40,784 bases of DNA, from assembly GCA_002371115.1 (NCBI GenBank), contig DFFY01000009.1:1-40784 (forward strand). Reading direction: 5' to 3'. Positions 14,662 to 23,394 of this stretch are shown here, in pieces. The stretch is from Bacteroidales bacterium UBA3764. GTDB lineage: Bacteria > Bacteroidota > Bacteroidia > Bacteroidales > UBA932. Made by a program: the position numbers and the translations under genes. A model generated the notes under the pieces. The model did not search any database and was not told where the DNA came from. It saw only the letters and a program-made list of their open reading frames with translations. Numbering within the stretch: the stretch's first letter is position 1; every line of letters begins with the position of its first letter.

Positions 14662-16602
14662 ATGGACGAGAGCCTCTTCATACAGGTTATTCTGCCGCTC
14701 AAACTGGAGTGGGAACCCTACTATCTGGTGGAAACGCCGGTGGCGGTGGGGGATCGCGTGAAGGTGGAATTTGCCGGGAAGGACTATGTGGCCGTAGTGT
14801 CGGCCGTTAGGGTGACGCCGCCGGAGCAACTGGTGGACCGCATCCTGTATATCAAAGCCATCGTGCGCGACGTGCCGCCGGTATTCCCGGAAGAAATTGC
14901 CTTCTGGCGCGCCATGGCAACCTATTATCTGTGCACAATAGGCGAGGTGTACAAGGCCGCCCTGCTGCGGGACCGCGTGGCGGAGGAACTGCCGCCATCG
15001 GCCCAGGAAGCGGGCAGGGAAGTGCTGCTGTCCCAAGAGCAGGAGCGCGCCGCCGGGGAAGTGCGCAAAGCCTTTGATGAGGGCAAAACGGTGCTGCTGC
15101 ACGGCGTCACCGGCGCCGGCAAGACGGAAATTTACCTGGAACTGGCCCGGGAAACCCTGGCGGCCGGTAAAAATGTCCTGCTCCTGGTTCCGGAAATTGC
15201 CCTTTCCCGTCAGTTGGAGGACCGCGTGGCGGCCGTATTTCCCAGTGTACAAGTATATCACAGCGCCAAAACCTGGCCCCGCCGGGCCGCCGTCACCAAG
15301 ACGGTTTTGGAGGCTCCGCAATACCTTGTGCTGGGCACCCGTTCGGCGCTGTTCCTGCCGCACCGGAACCTTGGGCTCATCGTTGTGGACGAAGAACACG
15401 ACAACTCTTTCAAGCAGGATTCTCCGGCCCCGCGCTACCATGCCCGGGAGAGCGCCATCATGCTCTCCGTGGTACAGAAAGCGCACGTGATTTTAGGGAG
15501 CGCAACGCCTTCCTTGGAGTCGCTCTACAATGCTGAAACGGGGCGATTTGCCAAAGTTGACCTGAAGCAACGCTTTCATTCCGGCGCAGAAGCGGAAGTA
15601 CTGATTGTGGACACGGTTGCCGAGCGCCGGAAAAACGGGATGGTGGGGAGTCTTTCGCTCAAACTCATAGAACAGCTTTCCCGCACCCTGAAAGCCGGCG
15701 GACAGGCCGTGCTGCTGCGCTCCCGCCGCTCGTACGCCCCGGCCGTCCAGTGCGCCGAATGCGGCACCATTCTCAGGTGTCCGCACTGCAATGTTTCCCT
15801 GAGTCTGCACCTCCATCCGGAAAGGCTGATTTGCCATTATTGCGGCCATACGGAACCCTACACGGCTGTCTGTGACCATTGCGGCGGTGCCCTCCAACCC
15901 TTGGGCGCCGGCACGCAGAAAATCGAGGAGGAACTGCGGGCCATTTATCCCGAGGCCCGCATCGCCCGCTTAGACAGTGACGCAAGCCAAAGCGAAGCCA
16001 GGACCATCCGCCAGTTCGCCAAGGGAGAGATTGACATTCTTGTTGGCACACAGGTGGTTACCAAGGGCTTTGACTTTGCCGGAGTGTCGCTGGTAGCGGT
16101 CATTCAGGCCGATAATATTTTAGGCCAGCAGGATTTCCGGGCCGACGAACATGCCATCCAGCTCCTGGAGCAGTTCCGCGGACGCAGCGGACGGCGGGGC
16201 ACGCCCGGCCTGTTTGTGATTCAGACCCGCGAGCCGCACCATCCCGTCTTCGCCCGCCTGGGCGAGCACGTGGACAACACCGGCCGGCTGCTGGAGGAAC
16301 GCCGCCTCTTTGGCTATCCGCCTTATACGCGCCTGATACATCTCACTTTAAAAGACGCCAACGAGAAGCGCCTGAACTACCTGGCAAGGGAACTGGCACG
16401 GAGCCTGCCGCTTCCTTCCATCGGCCCTTATACGCCCGCCGTGGACAAAATTGCGGACCAGTTCATCCGTCAAATCCGTATCATGCTGCCGCGGGACAAA
16501 GCGCTGCAGGAGCGCAAAAAAGGCCTGCTGGCAACCGTGAATGCCTTTGAGAAGGCGCATAAATATAGTGGACACGTGATTATAGACGTAGATCCGGTTT
16601 AA
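14662..16602 (+). CDS. priA: Primosomal replication helicase PriA (short form)
   Basis: A 646-residue PriA. N-terminal 3'-DNA-binding domain (about 5-70, LPLKLEWEPYYLVETPVAVGDRV), helicase lobe 1 with Walker A GVTGAGKTEIY near residue 150 and Walker B VVDEEHDNSFKQD near 245, eight zinc-binding cysteines in four CxxC pairs (CAEC, CPHC, CHYC, CDHC), and lobe 2 with QVVTKGFDF and FRGRSGRR. It reloads the replisome at stalled forks. E. coli PriA has about 730 residues; here the conserved YYLCTIGEVYKAAL is followed almost at once by the helicase start LSQEQERAAGEV, so the winged-helix domain usually found between them appears to be absent. A -7-like TACCTTCG lies about 10 bases before the ATG. Confidence 0.92.
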   Translation: MDESLFIQVILPLKLEWEPYYLVETPVAVGDRVKVEFAGKDYVAVVSAVRVTPPEQLVDRILYIKAIVRDVPPVFPEEIAFWRAMATYYLCTIGEVYKAALLRDRVAEELPPSAQEAGREVLLSQEQERAAGEVRKAFDEGKTVLLHGVTGAGKTEIYLELARETLAAGKNVLLLVPEIALSRQLEDRVAAVFPSVQVYHSAKTWPRRAAVTKTVLEAPQYLVLGTRSALFLPHRNLGLIVVDEEHDNSFKQDSPAPRYHARESAIMLSVVQKAHVILGSATPSLESLYNAETGRFAKVDLKQRFHSGAEAEVLIVDTVAERRKNGMVGSLSLKLIEQLSRTLKAGGQAVLLRSRRSYAPAVQCAECGTILRCPHCNVSLSLHLHPERLICHYCGHTEPYTAVCDHCGGALQPLGAGTQKIEEELRAIYPEARIARLDSDASQSEARTIRQFAKGEIDILVGTQVVTKGFDFAGVSLVAVIQADNILGQQDFRADEHAIQLLEQFRGRSGRRGTPGLFVIQTREPHHPVFARLGEHVDNTGRLLEERRLFGYPPYTRLIHLTLKDANEKRLNYLARELARSLPLPSIGPYTPAVDKIADQFIRQIRIMLPRDKALQERKKGLLATVNAFEKAHKYSGHVIIDVDPV

Positions 16603-16628
16603 GTGTTTTGGACTTTCTCTTTTCTCGG

Positions 16629-16667
16629 TTTTTTTTTTGTTTTTTTTAGAAAATAAGGCCATCTTTG
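16629..16667 (+). promoter_or_regulatory. Homopolymer-embedded promoter of the ECF sigma gene
   Basis: T10-G-T8 (16629-16647) contains a TTTG at 16636-16639. A 20-base spacer leads to CATCTTTG at 16660-16667, one base off TAnnTTTG. The ATG at 16673 is only 6 bases after this box, so the message may be leaderless or nearly so. The T8 part of the tract lies in the promoter spacer, where a change in length would alter promoter strength. The T run might also help terminate priA. Confidence 0.5.
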
Positions 16668-16672
16668 CCAAT

Positions 16673-17206
16673 ATGTTTTTGGACCGCGAAAACTTCAACG
16701 AATTCTGCGTCGGAAAATATCCGGGGCTCATAGCCTATGCCAAGCTGTTTATGAGAGGTATGGACAGTGAATGGGCTGAAGATGTGGTCCAGGATGTTCT
16801 TTTTGCAGTTTGGAGAAATCGTTTTTTCATAAGTGGAGACCCCAAACGGATTCATGCCTATCTTATGAAAAGCGTTTATAACCGATGCCTCAATTATTTG
16901 GAACACAACCGCTCCAAGGCGAAGAACAAGGAAGAATTGGCCGAGTTGCTCTCATTTGCGAGAGCGTATTATAATCCTGAGGAGGATCCTGTAATACAGG
17001 CTCTTTTTGACCGTGATTTGCGCAAGGCTATCGATGTTTCTGTAGAGAAGCTGCCAAGCAAGCAACAGGAAGTCTTCCGTCTGAGTTATTTTGAGGGCAA
17101 GAGCCATAAGGAAATTGCCGATATACTGGGCATATCCGTAAGAACGGTCGATGCGCATATCTATTCGGCATTGAAGTCATTGAGGCTTTCTTTGCAAAAT
17201 TTCTGA
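16673..17206 (+). CDS. ECF-type RNA polymerase sigma factor (FecI/RpoE-like)
   Basis: From ATG 16673 the protein has 177 residues. Region 2 is MDSEWAEDVVQDVLFAVWRNR, and region 4 is LPSKQQEVFRLSYFEGKSHKEIADILGISVRTVDAHIYSALKSLR, the helix-turn-helix that reads the -35 element. It belongs to the Bacteroidota ECF group paired with FecR anti-sigmas next to SusCD genes. It should direct transcription of this locus when released from the FecR protein encoded 60 bases downstream. Starts before 16673 lie in the promoter region, and later Met codons would remove region 2. Confidence 0.93.
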   Translation: MFLDRENFNEFCVGKYPGLIAYAKLFMRGMDSEWAEDVVQDVLFAVWRNRFFISGDPKRIHAYLMKSVYNRCLNYLEHNRSKAKNKEELAELLSFARAYYNPEEDPVIQALFDRDLRKAIDVSVEKLPSKQQEVFRLSYFEGKSHKEIADILGISVRTVDAHIYSALKSLRLSLQNF

Positions 17207-17266
17207 CCCCAAGACTAAGTAGTTTCTCCTCTTTGACTGTATTAATATATGTAATACGGTTTCGAA

Positions 17267-18151
17267 ATGAGTGGAAACAGACATTTAGAAGATGAAAAAT
17301 CTCGTCTTGAGGCTTATATGAACGCTGTAAATGTGTTCAGGGATACTTTGTCCGATCCCTGTCTGGAAGCCAATGCCCATCGTATGGCAGAGAGGCTTGA
17401 TTCAAGGATAGAGGCTTCAAAGCGGAAGCACCTGAAAATACGCAATGTCACCATTGCGTTCTCCGCTGCGTGCGCTGTGCTCCTTTTTGGCGTTGTACGG
17501 CTGCGCCGAGGGCAGGAAGCGGTCTCCGGATTTATCGCTTACGAGAACACTACCGGCTCCGTTCAACAGTTTTCTCTTCCCGACGGCTCATCTGTTATTT
17601 TGGCGGACGGAACTTCACTCTCCTTCATATATAAGGATGGAATACGGCTGGCCGCTTTGGATGGCTCGTGTTATTTTGATATTGCAAAGGACAGCCTGAA
17701 TCCTTTTGTTGTATCTACCAAGGGGGTGGATATAAAAGTTCTTGGGACATCGTTCAGTGTAAATGCGCCTGCGCATTCTCCACGGCTTGATGTTACGCTT
17801 GAACGAGGTTCTGTCCGTCTTCTGGACAAACATGGCGCCCCGCTCCTAAGAATGCTCCCTAACCAGCGGGCTGTACTCGATACCGAATCGGGTGACATGT
17901 CGGTGGAGCAGGTTTTCGCCACACCGCTTATCCAGCAGCAATACAGTCTGGTGGTGTTGGACAATGCAAGTGTGGATGAAATTTTATCTGCTGTCGAGTC
18001 TGTATATGGAATCAAGGTAAAAGCGTCAGGCTTTGATCCTTCCAAGCGATATAGAATAAGTTTTTCCAGGACAGAACCCTTGGGCAACGTCCTGAACGTA
18101 CTTGAACTGCTAACGGGGGGACACTATTTCTCCGACAATGTTACGGAATGA
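17267..18151 (+). CDS. FecR-type anti-sigma factor
   Basis: A 294-residue protein with a cytoplasmic N-terminal part (1-60), one membrane helix (about 62-80, VTIAFSAACAVLLFGVVRL) and a periplasmic FecR domain: QQFSLPDGSSVILADGTSLSF, GSCYFDIAKDSLNPFVVSTKGVDIKVLGTSFSVNA, and a C-terminal DUF4974-like part (LVVLDNASVDEILSAVESVYGIKV). It should hold the sigma factor and release it after contact with the STN domain of the neighbouring SusC. Its stop overlaps the SusC start (ATGATGA), so translation is likely coupled. Confidence 0.9.
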   Translation: MSGNRHLEDEKSRLEAYMNAVNVFRDTLSDPCLEANAHRMAERLDSRIEASKRKHLKIRNVTIAFSAACAVLLFGVVRLRRGQEAVSGFIAYENTTGSVQQFSLPDGSSVILADGTSLSFIYKDGIRLAALDGSCYFDIAKDSLNPFVVSTKGVDIKVLGTSFSVNAPAHSPRLDVTLERGSVRLLDKHGAPLLRMLPNQRAVLDTESGDMSVEQVFATPLIQQQYSLVVLDNASVDEILSAVESVYGIKVKASGFDPSKRYRISFSRTEPLGNVLNVLELLTGGHYFSDNVTE

Positions 18152-21100
18152 TGATATCACATGTAATTATTGCACTGGGCACCGTTCTTGCCGCATTGAC
18201 GGGTCCATACAAACTGAATATTTCTTTGCGGGATGCCAAAGTGCATTCCGTGGTCGAGGCGTTCACGAAGCAGACAGGCATTCAGTTTTCCTATGAAAAT
18301 AGTCTTGCCGATTTTCCATTGGGGAACGTATCTGTCAATGAAGAAGCCCCTGTCGAAACTCTTTTGTCCAAGGTTTTTCATGACAAAGGGATTAGTTACA
18401 GTATAGTGGGCAATATGGTGGTCCTTACCAGAGTGGAGCCGCAGGTAACTGTTCAGCAAGGGACGCGTTCATCCAGAGTTACAGTAACAGGCAGAGTCCT
18501 GGATGAAACCGGGCAGAGTGCTGTCGGGACTTCCGTTGTAGAAAAGGGGAACCCGTCAAACGGCGTTATCGTGGACCTTGACGGCAATTACAGCATCGAC
18601 GTTCCGCCATCCGCCATACTCGTATTCGAATCCATCGGTTTCCGCACGGTGGAAGAATCTGTCGGCGGCAGGAAGCAGATTGATGTCGCTCTTGTGGAGG
18701 ATGCGGAACTGCTTGATGAAGTGGTAGTCGTTGGATATGGTGTTCAGAAGAAAGTAAACCTGACGGGAGCGGTATCATCCGTCAACTCGAAGGAATTTGA
18801 AAACCGCCCTGTCGTGAATGTCGGTCAGGCGCTCCAGGGTATGATTCCCAACCTTAACATCACGCAGAATTCCGGTGCCCCCAATGCTGCAAGTACGTAT
18901 AATATCAGGGGTAATGCTTCTCCGAATGGCGGGAGCCCGCTGATTCTTGTGGACGGTGTCGAGACATATCTTGAAAGGATTAATGCCAATGATATTGAAA
19001 GCATATCCGTTCTGAAGGACGCTTCTTCCGCCGCCATCTATGGCGCACGTGCAGCATTCGGTGTAATCCTTGTGACCACCAAGAGCGGAAATTCCGACAA
19101 ACCGGCCCAGGTATCGGCTTCCTACAGGACCTCCTTCTCTGCCAATACGGCTTCTACCGATTTTGAGACCAGAGGGTACTACAGCGCCTATATCGCGGAC
19201 TTCTTCATGATTTCCAGAAACGGAGTTCCGTACACCAGCTATACCGACTATGACTATCAGCGGCTTTGGGAACGCCGTAACGACAAGACGGAGAATCCTG
19301 ACCGCCCGTGGGTGCTTACGGAAATGAGAGACGGCCGTTTGAGTTATGTATACTTGGCAAATTTTGACTGGTATCATTGGATTTATGACGAGTCCCGTCC
19401 GTCACATGACGTCAATCTTAACGTGAGCGGCGGAACCAAAAACCTGAAATATATGGTGAGCGGCAGGTACACCCACCAGGACGGCATGTTCAGGATAGGC
19501 CCGGATGACTATGACACTTATAATATGAGGTCCAAGCTTGACATCAAGATTCGTCCATGGCTCACCCTTTCCAACAATACGAAGTTTTTCAACGGCGTTT
19601 ATGACTACCATGGAAACAATTATCGCCGTCCCACGCTTCATGCCCTCGCAAGTTTTGTCCCTGTAAACCCGGACGGAACACCGGTTTCCCATACAGTACT
19701 CACCAATTCGTCGGCCCATTATATAATGGACGGATATGCGGCCATGCTGGTTAAGGGGAAACAGTGGGGAAACCAGCGCACTACGGAGGTTACGTCCAGT
19801 ACCGCCCTGAAGGCGAACCCCTTTGACGGGTTCACGCTTAATGCGGATTTCTCTTATAAATTCGGATATCTGCGCCGTCGTTACCGCGACACTTATGTAG
19901 AATATTCACAGTATCCCGGAGAACTTCTGCAGGAGGCTGTCAGTGCTTATCAGGACCGTTTGAGCGATATCGTTTACGAGCAGAACAATTACGTGGCAAA
20001 CGCTTACGCCGCCTACGAACACACCTGGGCGGACAGCCACAATTTCTCAGCGACTGCCGGTTTCAATTATGAGTCCCGTCATTATAAGGACTTGTCTATC
20101 AGGAAGAACGATTTGCTGAGCGAGGAACTGTCAGATTTCAATCTTGCAACCGGTGAAGTAGATGTCCTTACCGGTGGCATCAGCGAATATGCCCTGGCGG
20201 GCTTCTTCTACCGTTTGACTTATAACTGGAAACAGCGTTATTTCATAGAGTCCAACGGCAGATACGACGGTTCTTCCCGTTTCCCTGCCGGCCGTCAGTG
20301 GGGATTCTTCCCGTCGGTATCCGCTGCATGGCGATTCAGTACCGAACCTTTTCTGTCCAACTGGGGGGGGGTACTTACAAACGGTAAGCTCCGTTTCTCA
20401 TATGGTTCTCTTGGAAACCAGAACATAGACTACTATGAGTACTACCAGACCGTAAATACCAGCGGACAAATCAATTACTCCTTTGACGGCACATCCAAGG
20501 CGGGGCATGCCCAGGTGTCCGACCCGGTGTCCAGCGGAACATGGGAAACGGTCATTACCAAGGATATCGGTCTTGATATCGGCCTTTGGCACGACAAACT
20601 TACCTTCAGCGCCGACGCTTATATCAGGGATACAAAGGGAATACTTGCCGTAGGCGAGAAACTCCCGTCCATTTACGGCGCCACCGAGCCAACCGTCAAT
20701 GCCAATGATTTACGTACCGTCGGCTGGGAACTTCAGGCCCAGTATAAGAGCGAGTTCAAACTGGGACCACAGCGGTTTTACTGGTATGTCGGTGCCGGCC
20801 TTTCAGACTATAAAGCCTGGTACACCAAGGCAGATAACCCTTCGGGGCTTATCGGGCAGCCTTACAAAGGGATGCAGCTTGGAGAGATCTGGGGCTTCAG
20901 GACAGACGGCCTTTTCCCATCCGACGAAGCCGCCAGGCAGTATGCATCAGAGGTGGACCTCACGCAGATATGTACCGACTATTTCAATTCCCTGGGTGCC
21001 TATGGTGACGGCATCAGGGCCGGAGACTTGAAACTGCTGGACCTCAACCATGACGGAATTCTCAGTTATGGTTCCTCTACGGTGTCCGATCCTGGGGACA

Positions 21101-21630
21101 GATGTATTATCGGAAACAGCCAGCCCCGCTACAGCTACAGTTTCAATGCGGGATTCAACTATCTGGGGATAGATTTCTATATTATGTTCCAGGGAATAGG
21201 TCACCGCGACGCCTATCCGGGAAATGACTGTCAGTGGTTCTGGGGGCCGTACTCACGCCCTTATGTGTCCTTTGTGGGAAGGGACTTCATGGGCGATGTT
21301 TGGTCGGAGACCAATCCTGGCGGATATTTCCCCCGTGCCAGGGGGTACACTGCCTATAACGGGACGCTGACGGCCGTAAATGACCGTTATCTGCAGAATG
21401 CCGCTTATCTCAGATTGAAAAACGTCACGCTGGGCTATACACTTCCGGAGAAATGGATGTCCGCCGTTGGACTCTCGAAGGTACGTGTGTATTTCAGCGG
21501 GGAGAACCTGTGGTATTGGACCAAACTCCATTCCAAATATCTGGACCCCGAACTTGTGCAGCATGCCGGCTCGTCCAATCTCTATTCCATGAGTAAAACT
21601 TTCTCCTTTGGAGTCAATGTGGATTTCTAA
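18148..21630 (+). CDS. SusC/RagA TonB-dependent outer-membrane transporter with STN domain
   Basis: A 1160-residue protein. After a short signal peptide it has an STN signalling domain (about 24-92, LNISLRDAKVHSVVEAFTKQ), a carboxypeptidase-regulatory-like domain (about 110-185), the SusC signature LDEVVVVGYGVQKKVNLTGA near 190-210, a plug domain (NVGQALQGMIPNLNI, then DIESISVLKDASSAAIYGARAAFGVILVTT) and a long barrel ending SFGVNVDF. It imports a glycan or other large nutrient with TonB energy together with the SusD next door. The STN domain indicates it also reports ligand to the FecR protein. A run of nine G at 20363-20371 encodes the WGGV part of the barrel and is a possible slippage site. 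Confidence 0.95.
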   Translation: MMISHVIIALGTVLAALTGPYKLNISLRDAKVHSVVEAFTKQTGIQFSYENSLADFPLGNVSVNEEAPVETLLSKVFHDKGISYSIVGNMVVLTRVEPQVTVQQGTRSSRVTVTGRVLDETGQSAVGTSVVEKGNPSNGVIVDLDGNYSIDVPPSAILVFESIGFRTVEESVGGRKQIDVALVEDAELLDEVVVVGYGVQKKVNLTGAVSSVNSKEFENRPVVNVGQALQGMIPNLNITQNSGAPNAASTYNIRGNASPNGGSPLILVDGVETYLERINANDIESISVLKDASSAAIYGARAAFGVILVTTKSGNSDKPAQVSASYRTSFSANTASTDFETRGYYSAYIADFFMISRNGVPYTSYTDYDYQRLWERRNDKTENPDRPWVLTEMRDGRLSYVYLANFDWYHWIYDESRPSHDVNLNVSGGTKNLKYMVSGRYTHQDGMFRIGPDDYDTYNMRSKLDIKIRPWLTLSNNTKFFNGVYDYHGNNYRRPTLHALASFVPVNPDGTPVSHTVLTNSSAHYIMDGYAAMLVKGKQWGNQRTTEVTSSTALKANPFDGFTLNADFSYKFGYLRRRYRDTYVEYSQYPGELLQEAVSAYQDRLSDIVYEQNNYVANAYAAYEHTWADSHNFSATAGFNYESRHYKDLSIRKNDLLSEELSDFNLATGEVDVLTGGISEYALAGFFYRLTYNWKQRYFIESNGRYDGSSRFPAGRQWGFFPSVSAAWRFSTEPFLSNWGGVLTNGKLRFSYGSLGNQNIDYYEYYQTVNTSGQINYSFDGTSKAGHAQVSDPVSSGTWETVITKDIGLDIGLWHDKLTFSADAYIRDTKGILAVGEKLPSIYGATEPTVNANDLRTVGWELQAQYKSEFKLGPQRFYWYVGAGLSDYKAWYTKADNPSGLIGQPYKGMQLGEIWGFRTDGLFPSDEAARQYASEVDLTQICTDYFNSLGAYGDGIRAGDLKLLDLNHDGILSYGSSTVSDPGDRCIIGNSQPRYSYSFNAGFNYLGIDFYIMFQGIGHRDAYPGNDCQWFWGPYSRPYVSFVGRDFMGDVWSETNPGGYFPRARGYTAYNGTLTAVNDRYLQNAAYLRLKNVTLGYTLPEKWMSAVGLSKVRVYFSGENLWYWTKLHSKYLDPELVQHAGSSNLYSMSKTFSFGVNVDF

Positions 21631-21633
21631 GCC

Positions 21634-23382
21634 ATGAAAAAGAGGATTTTGTTTATCATAGCAGTTGCGTCGTTTTGCGCTGTGTCTTGTAAAGATTTCC
21701 TTCTCCGGGTCCCTCAGGACCGTCTGAGCCCTGATACTTATTTTGCATCCGAGGAAGAGTGCAGCCTGTACACCAACCAGTTATATCTGATGTTTCCCGG
21801 AGGATCCGCCATTTATGGAGAAGAGGCCGACTATATTATTCCAACGGGGCTTTCCTCCGAGGTGGTTGGCAACCGTACCGTACCCTCGACCGCAAGTACA
21901 TGGTCATGGACGTATCTCCGGTCCATTAATTTCTTTATTTCAAAAAGCGGCAATTGTCCTTCTGCCGCCGTGCGTGACCGCTATCTTGCGCTGGCAAGAT
22001 TCTTCCGTGCCTATTTCTATTTCGAGAAAGTCAAGCGGTACGGGGATGTTCCGTGGGTGGAGGAAGTCCTGTCTGCGGAAGATAAGGGCCTATATCGCGG
22101 ACGAGACGACAGAAAAACGGTTATGGCAAATGTCCTGGAGGACATCGACTTTGCCATTGCGAATCTTCCTGCGACAAAGAACGTATATTCCGTGACCAAG
22201 TGGACTGCGCTTGCCCTAAAGAGCAGAATTTTCCTATTTGAAGGTACATACCGGAAATACCATGGACTTGGAGACTGGGAGGATTGCCTCCAGGAAGCGG
22301 CTACGGCTGCTGCTGAATTTACCAACTCTTCCGGTTATTCCCTGAGCACCTCCGGAGATACTCCTTATCTCAGCCTTTTCAACTCGGTGCAGACGGATAC
22401 CCGCGAGATCATTCTCAGTCGGGCGTATTCCGCAAGCCTTTCACTTGTCCATGACGTGAACGGCCGATATACGTCCACCACCATGGGCAAGCCCGGACTG
22501 TCCAAGGACGTGGTAAATTCCTATTTGATGGCGGACGGTTCACGTTTCACGGATCAGCCGGGGTGGGAGACCATGACTTTCTACGATGAAACGCAGAGGC
22601 GTGATCCTCGTCTTGCGCAGACAATCCGCACGCCAGGATACACAAGGGTGGGCTCAGGAGTAAAGCTGGCGCCCGATTTCGGTGCCAGTACGACCGGGTA
22701 TCAAATCATCAAGTACGTGGGGGCATCGAAATACGACGCTTACAATACTTCTGAAAATGACCTGCCGTTGTTCCGTACGGCCGAGGTTTACCTCAATCAG
22801 GCGGAAGCCCTGGCGGAACTTGGAACGCTTACTCAGACCGACCTGGATAATACCGTCAATAAAATAAGGTCGAGGGCGGGTCTGCCGAAACTCGTCATGG
22901 ATACGGCCAATGCGAATCCCGATCCATATCTTTTGGCGCCGGAAACCGGCTACCCCAACGTGTCGGGAGAGAATGCCGGGGTTATTCTTGAAATAAGGCG
23001 AGAACGCACGGTGGAACTGATTGCCGAGGGCTTCCGCTATTGGGATATAATGAGGTGGAAGGAAGGCAAGCGCTTCGAGAGACCGCTGCTCGGTATGTAC
23101 TTCCCGGGGACGGGAGAGTATGACTTGGACAGAGACGGAAACGTGGATTTCATTCTCTACGACGGAACGGCTCCTGCTGCCGGCAACGGTGTGGTAGTCA
23201 TGTCTTTGAAAGAAGCCAACCTGACGGAGGGCACATCCGGTAACATCACGCTCCACAAGAACATCTCCAGGAATTTTGACGAAGGACGGGATTATCTGTA
23301 TCCGGTCCCCACGGACGACAGAATCCTTACGCATGGCGCAATCACGCAGAATCCAGGCTGGGATGACGGTTTATCATTTTAA
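21634..23382 (+). CDS. SusD/RagB nutrient-binding lipoprotein
   Basis: A 582-residue lipoprotein with lipobox AVSC (Cys19). The N-terminal part has the SusD pattern FLLRVPQDRLSPDTYFASEEE, the TPR core includes LARFFRAYFYFEKVKRYGDVPWV and YSVTKWTALALKSRIFLFEGT, and the C-terminal part has LRTA-type FRTAEVYLNQAEALAELG and IRRERTVELIAEGFRYWDIMRWKEG. It forms the lid over the SusC channel at the cell surface and binds the ligand. It starts 3 bases after susC. Confidence 0.95.
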   Translation: MKKRILFIIAVASFCAVSCKDFLLRVPQDRLSPDTYFASEEECSLYTNQLYLMFPGGSAIYGEEADYIIPTGLSSEVVGNRTVPSTASTWSWTYLRSINFFISKSGNCPSAAVRDRYLALARFFRAYFYFEKVKRYGDVPWVEEVLSAEDKGLYRGRDDRKTVMANVLEDIDFAIANLPATKNVYSVTKWTALALKSRIFLFEGTYRKYHGLGDWEDCLQEAATAAAEFTNSSGYSLSTSGDTPYLSLFNSVQTDTREIILSRAYSASLSLVHDVNGRYTSTTMGKPGLSKDVVNSYLMADGSRFTDQPGWETMTFYDETQRRDPRLAQTIRTPGYTRVGSGVKLAPDFGASTTGYQIIKYVGASKYDAYNTSENDLPLFRTAEVYLNQAEALAELGTLTQTDLDNTVNKIRSRAGLPKLVMDTANANPDPYLLAPETGYPNVSGENAGVILEIRRERTVELIAEGFRYWDIMRWKEGKRFERPLLGMYFPGTGEYDLDRDGNVDFILYDGTAPAAGNGVVVMSLKEANLTEGTSGNITLHKNISRNFDEGRDYLYPVPTDDRILTHGAITQNPGWDDGLSF

Positions 23383-23394
23383 ATGGGTACGGTC

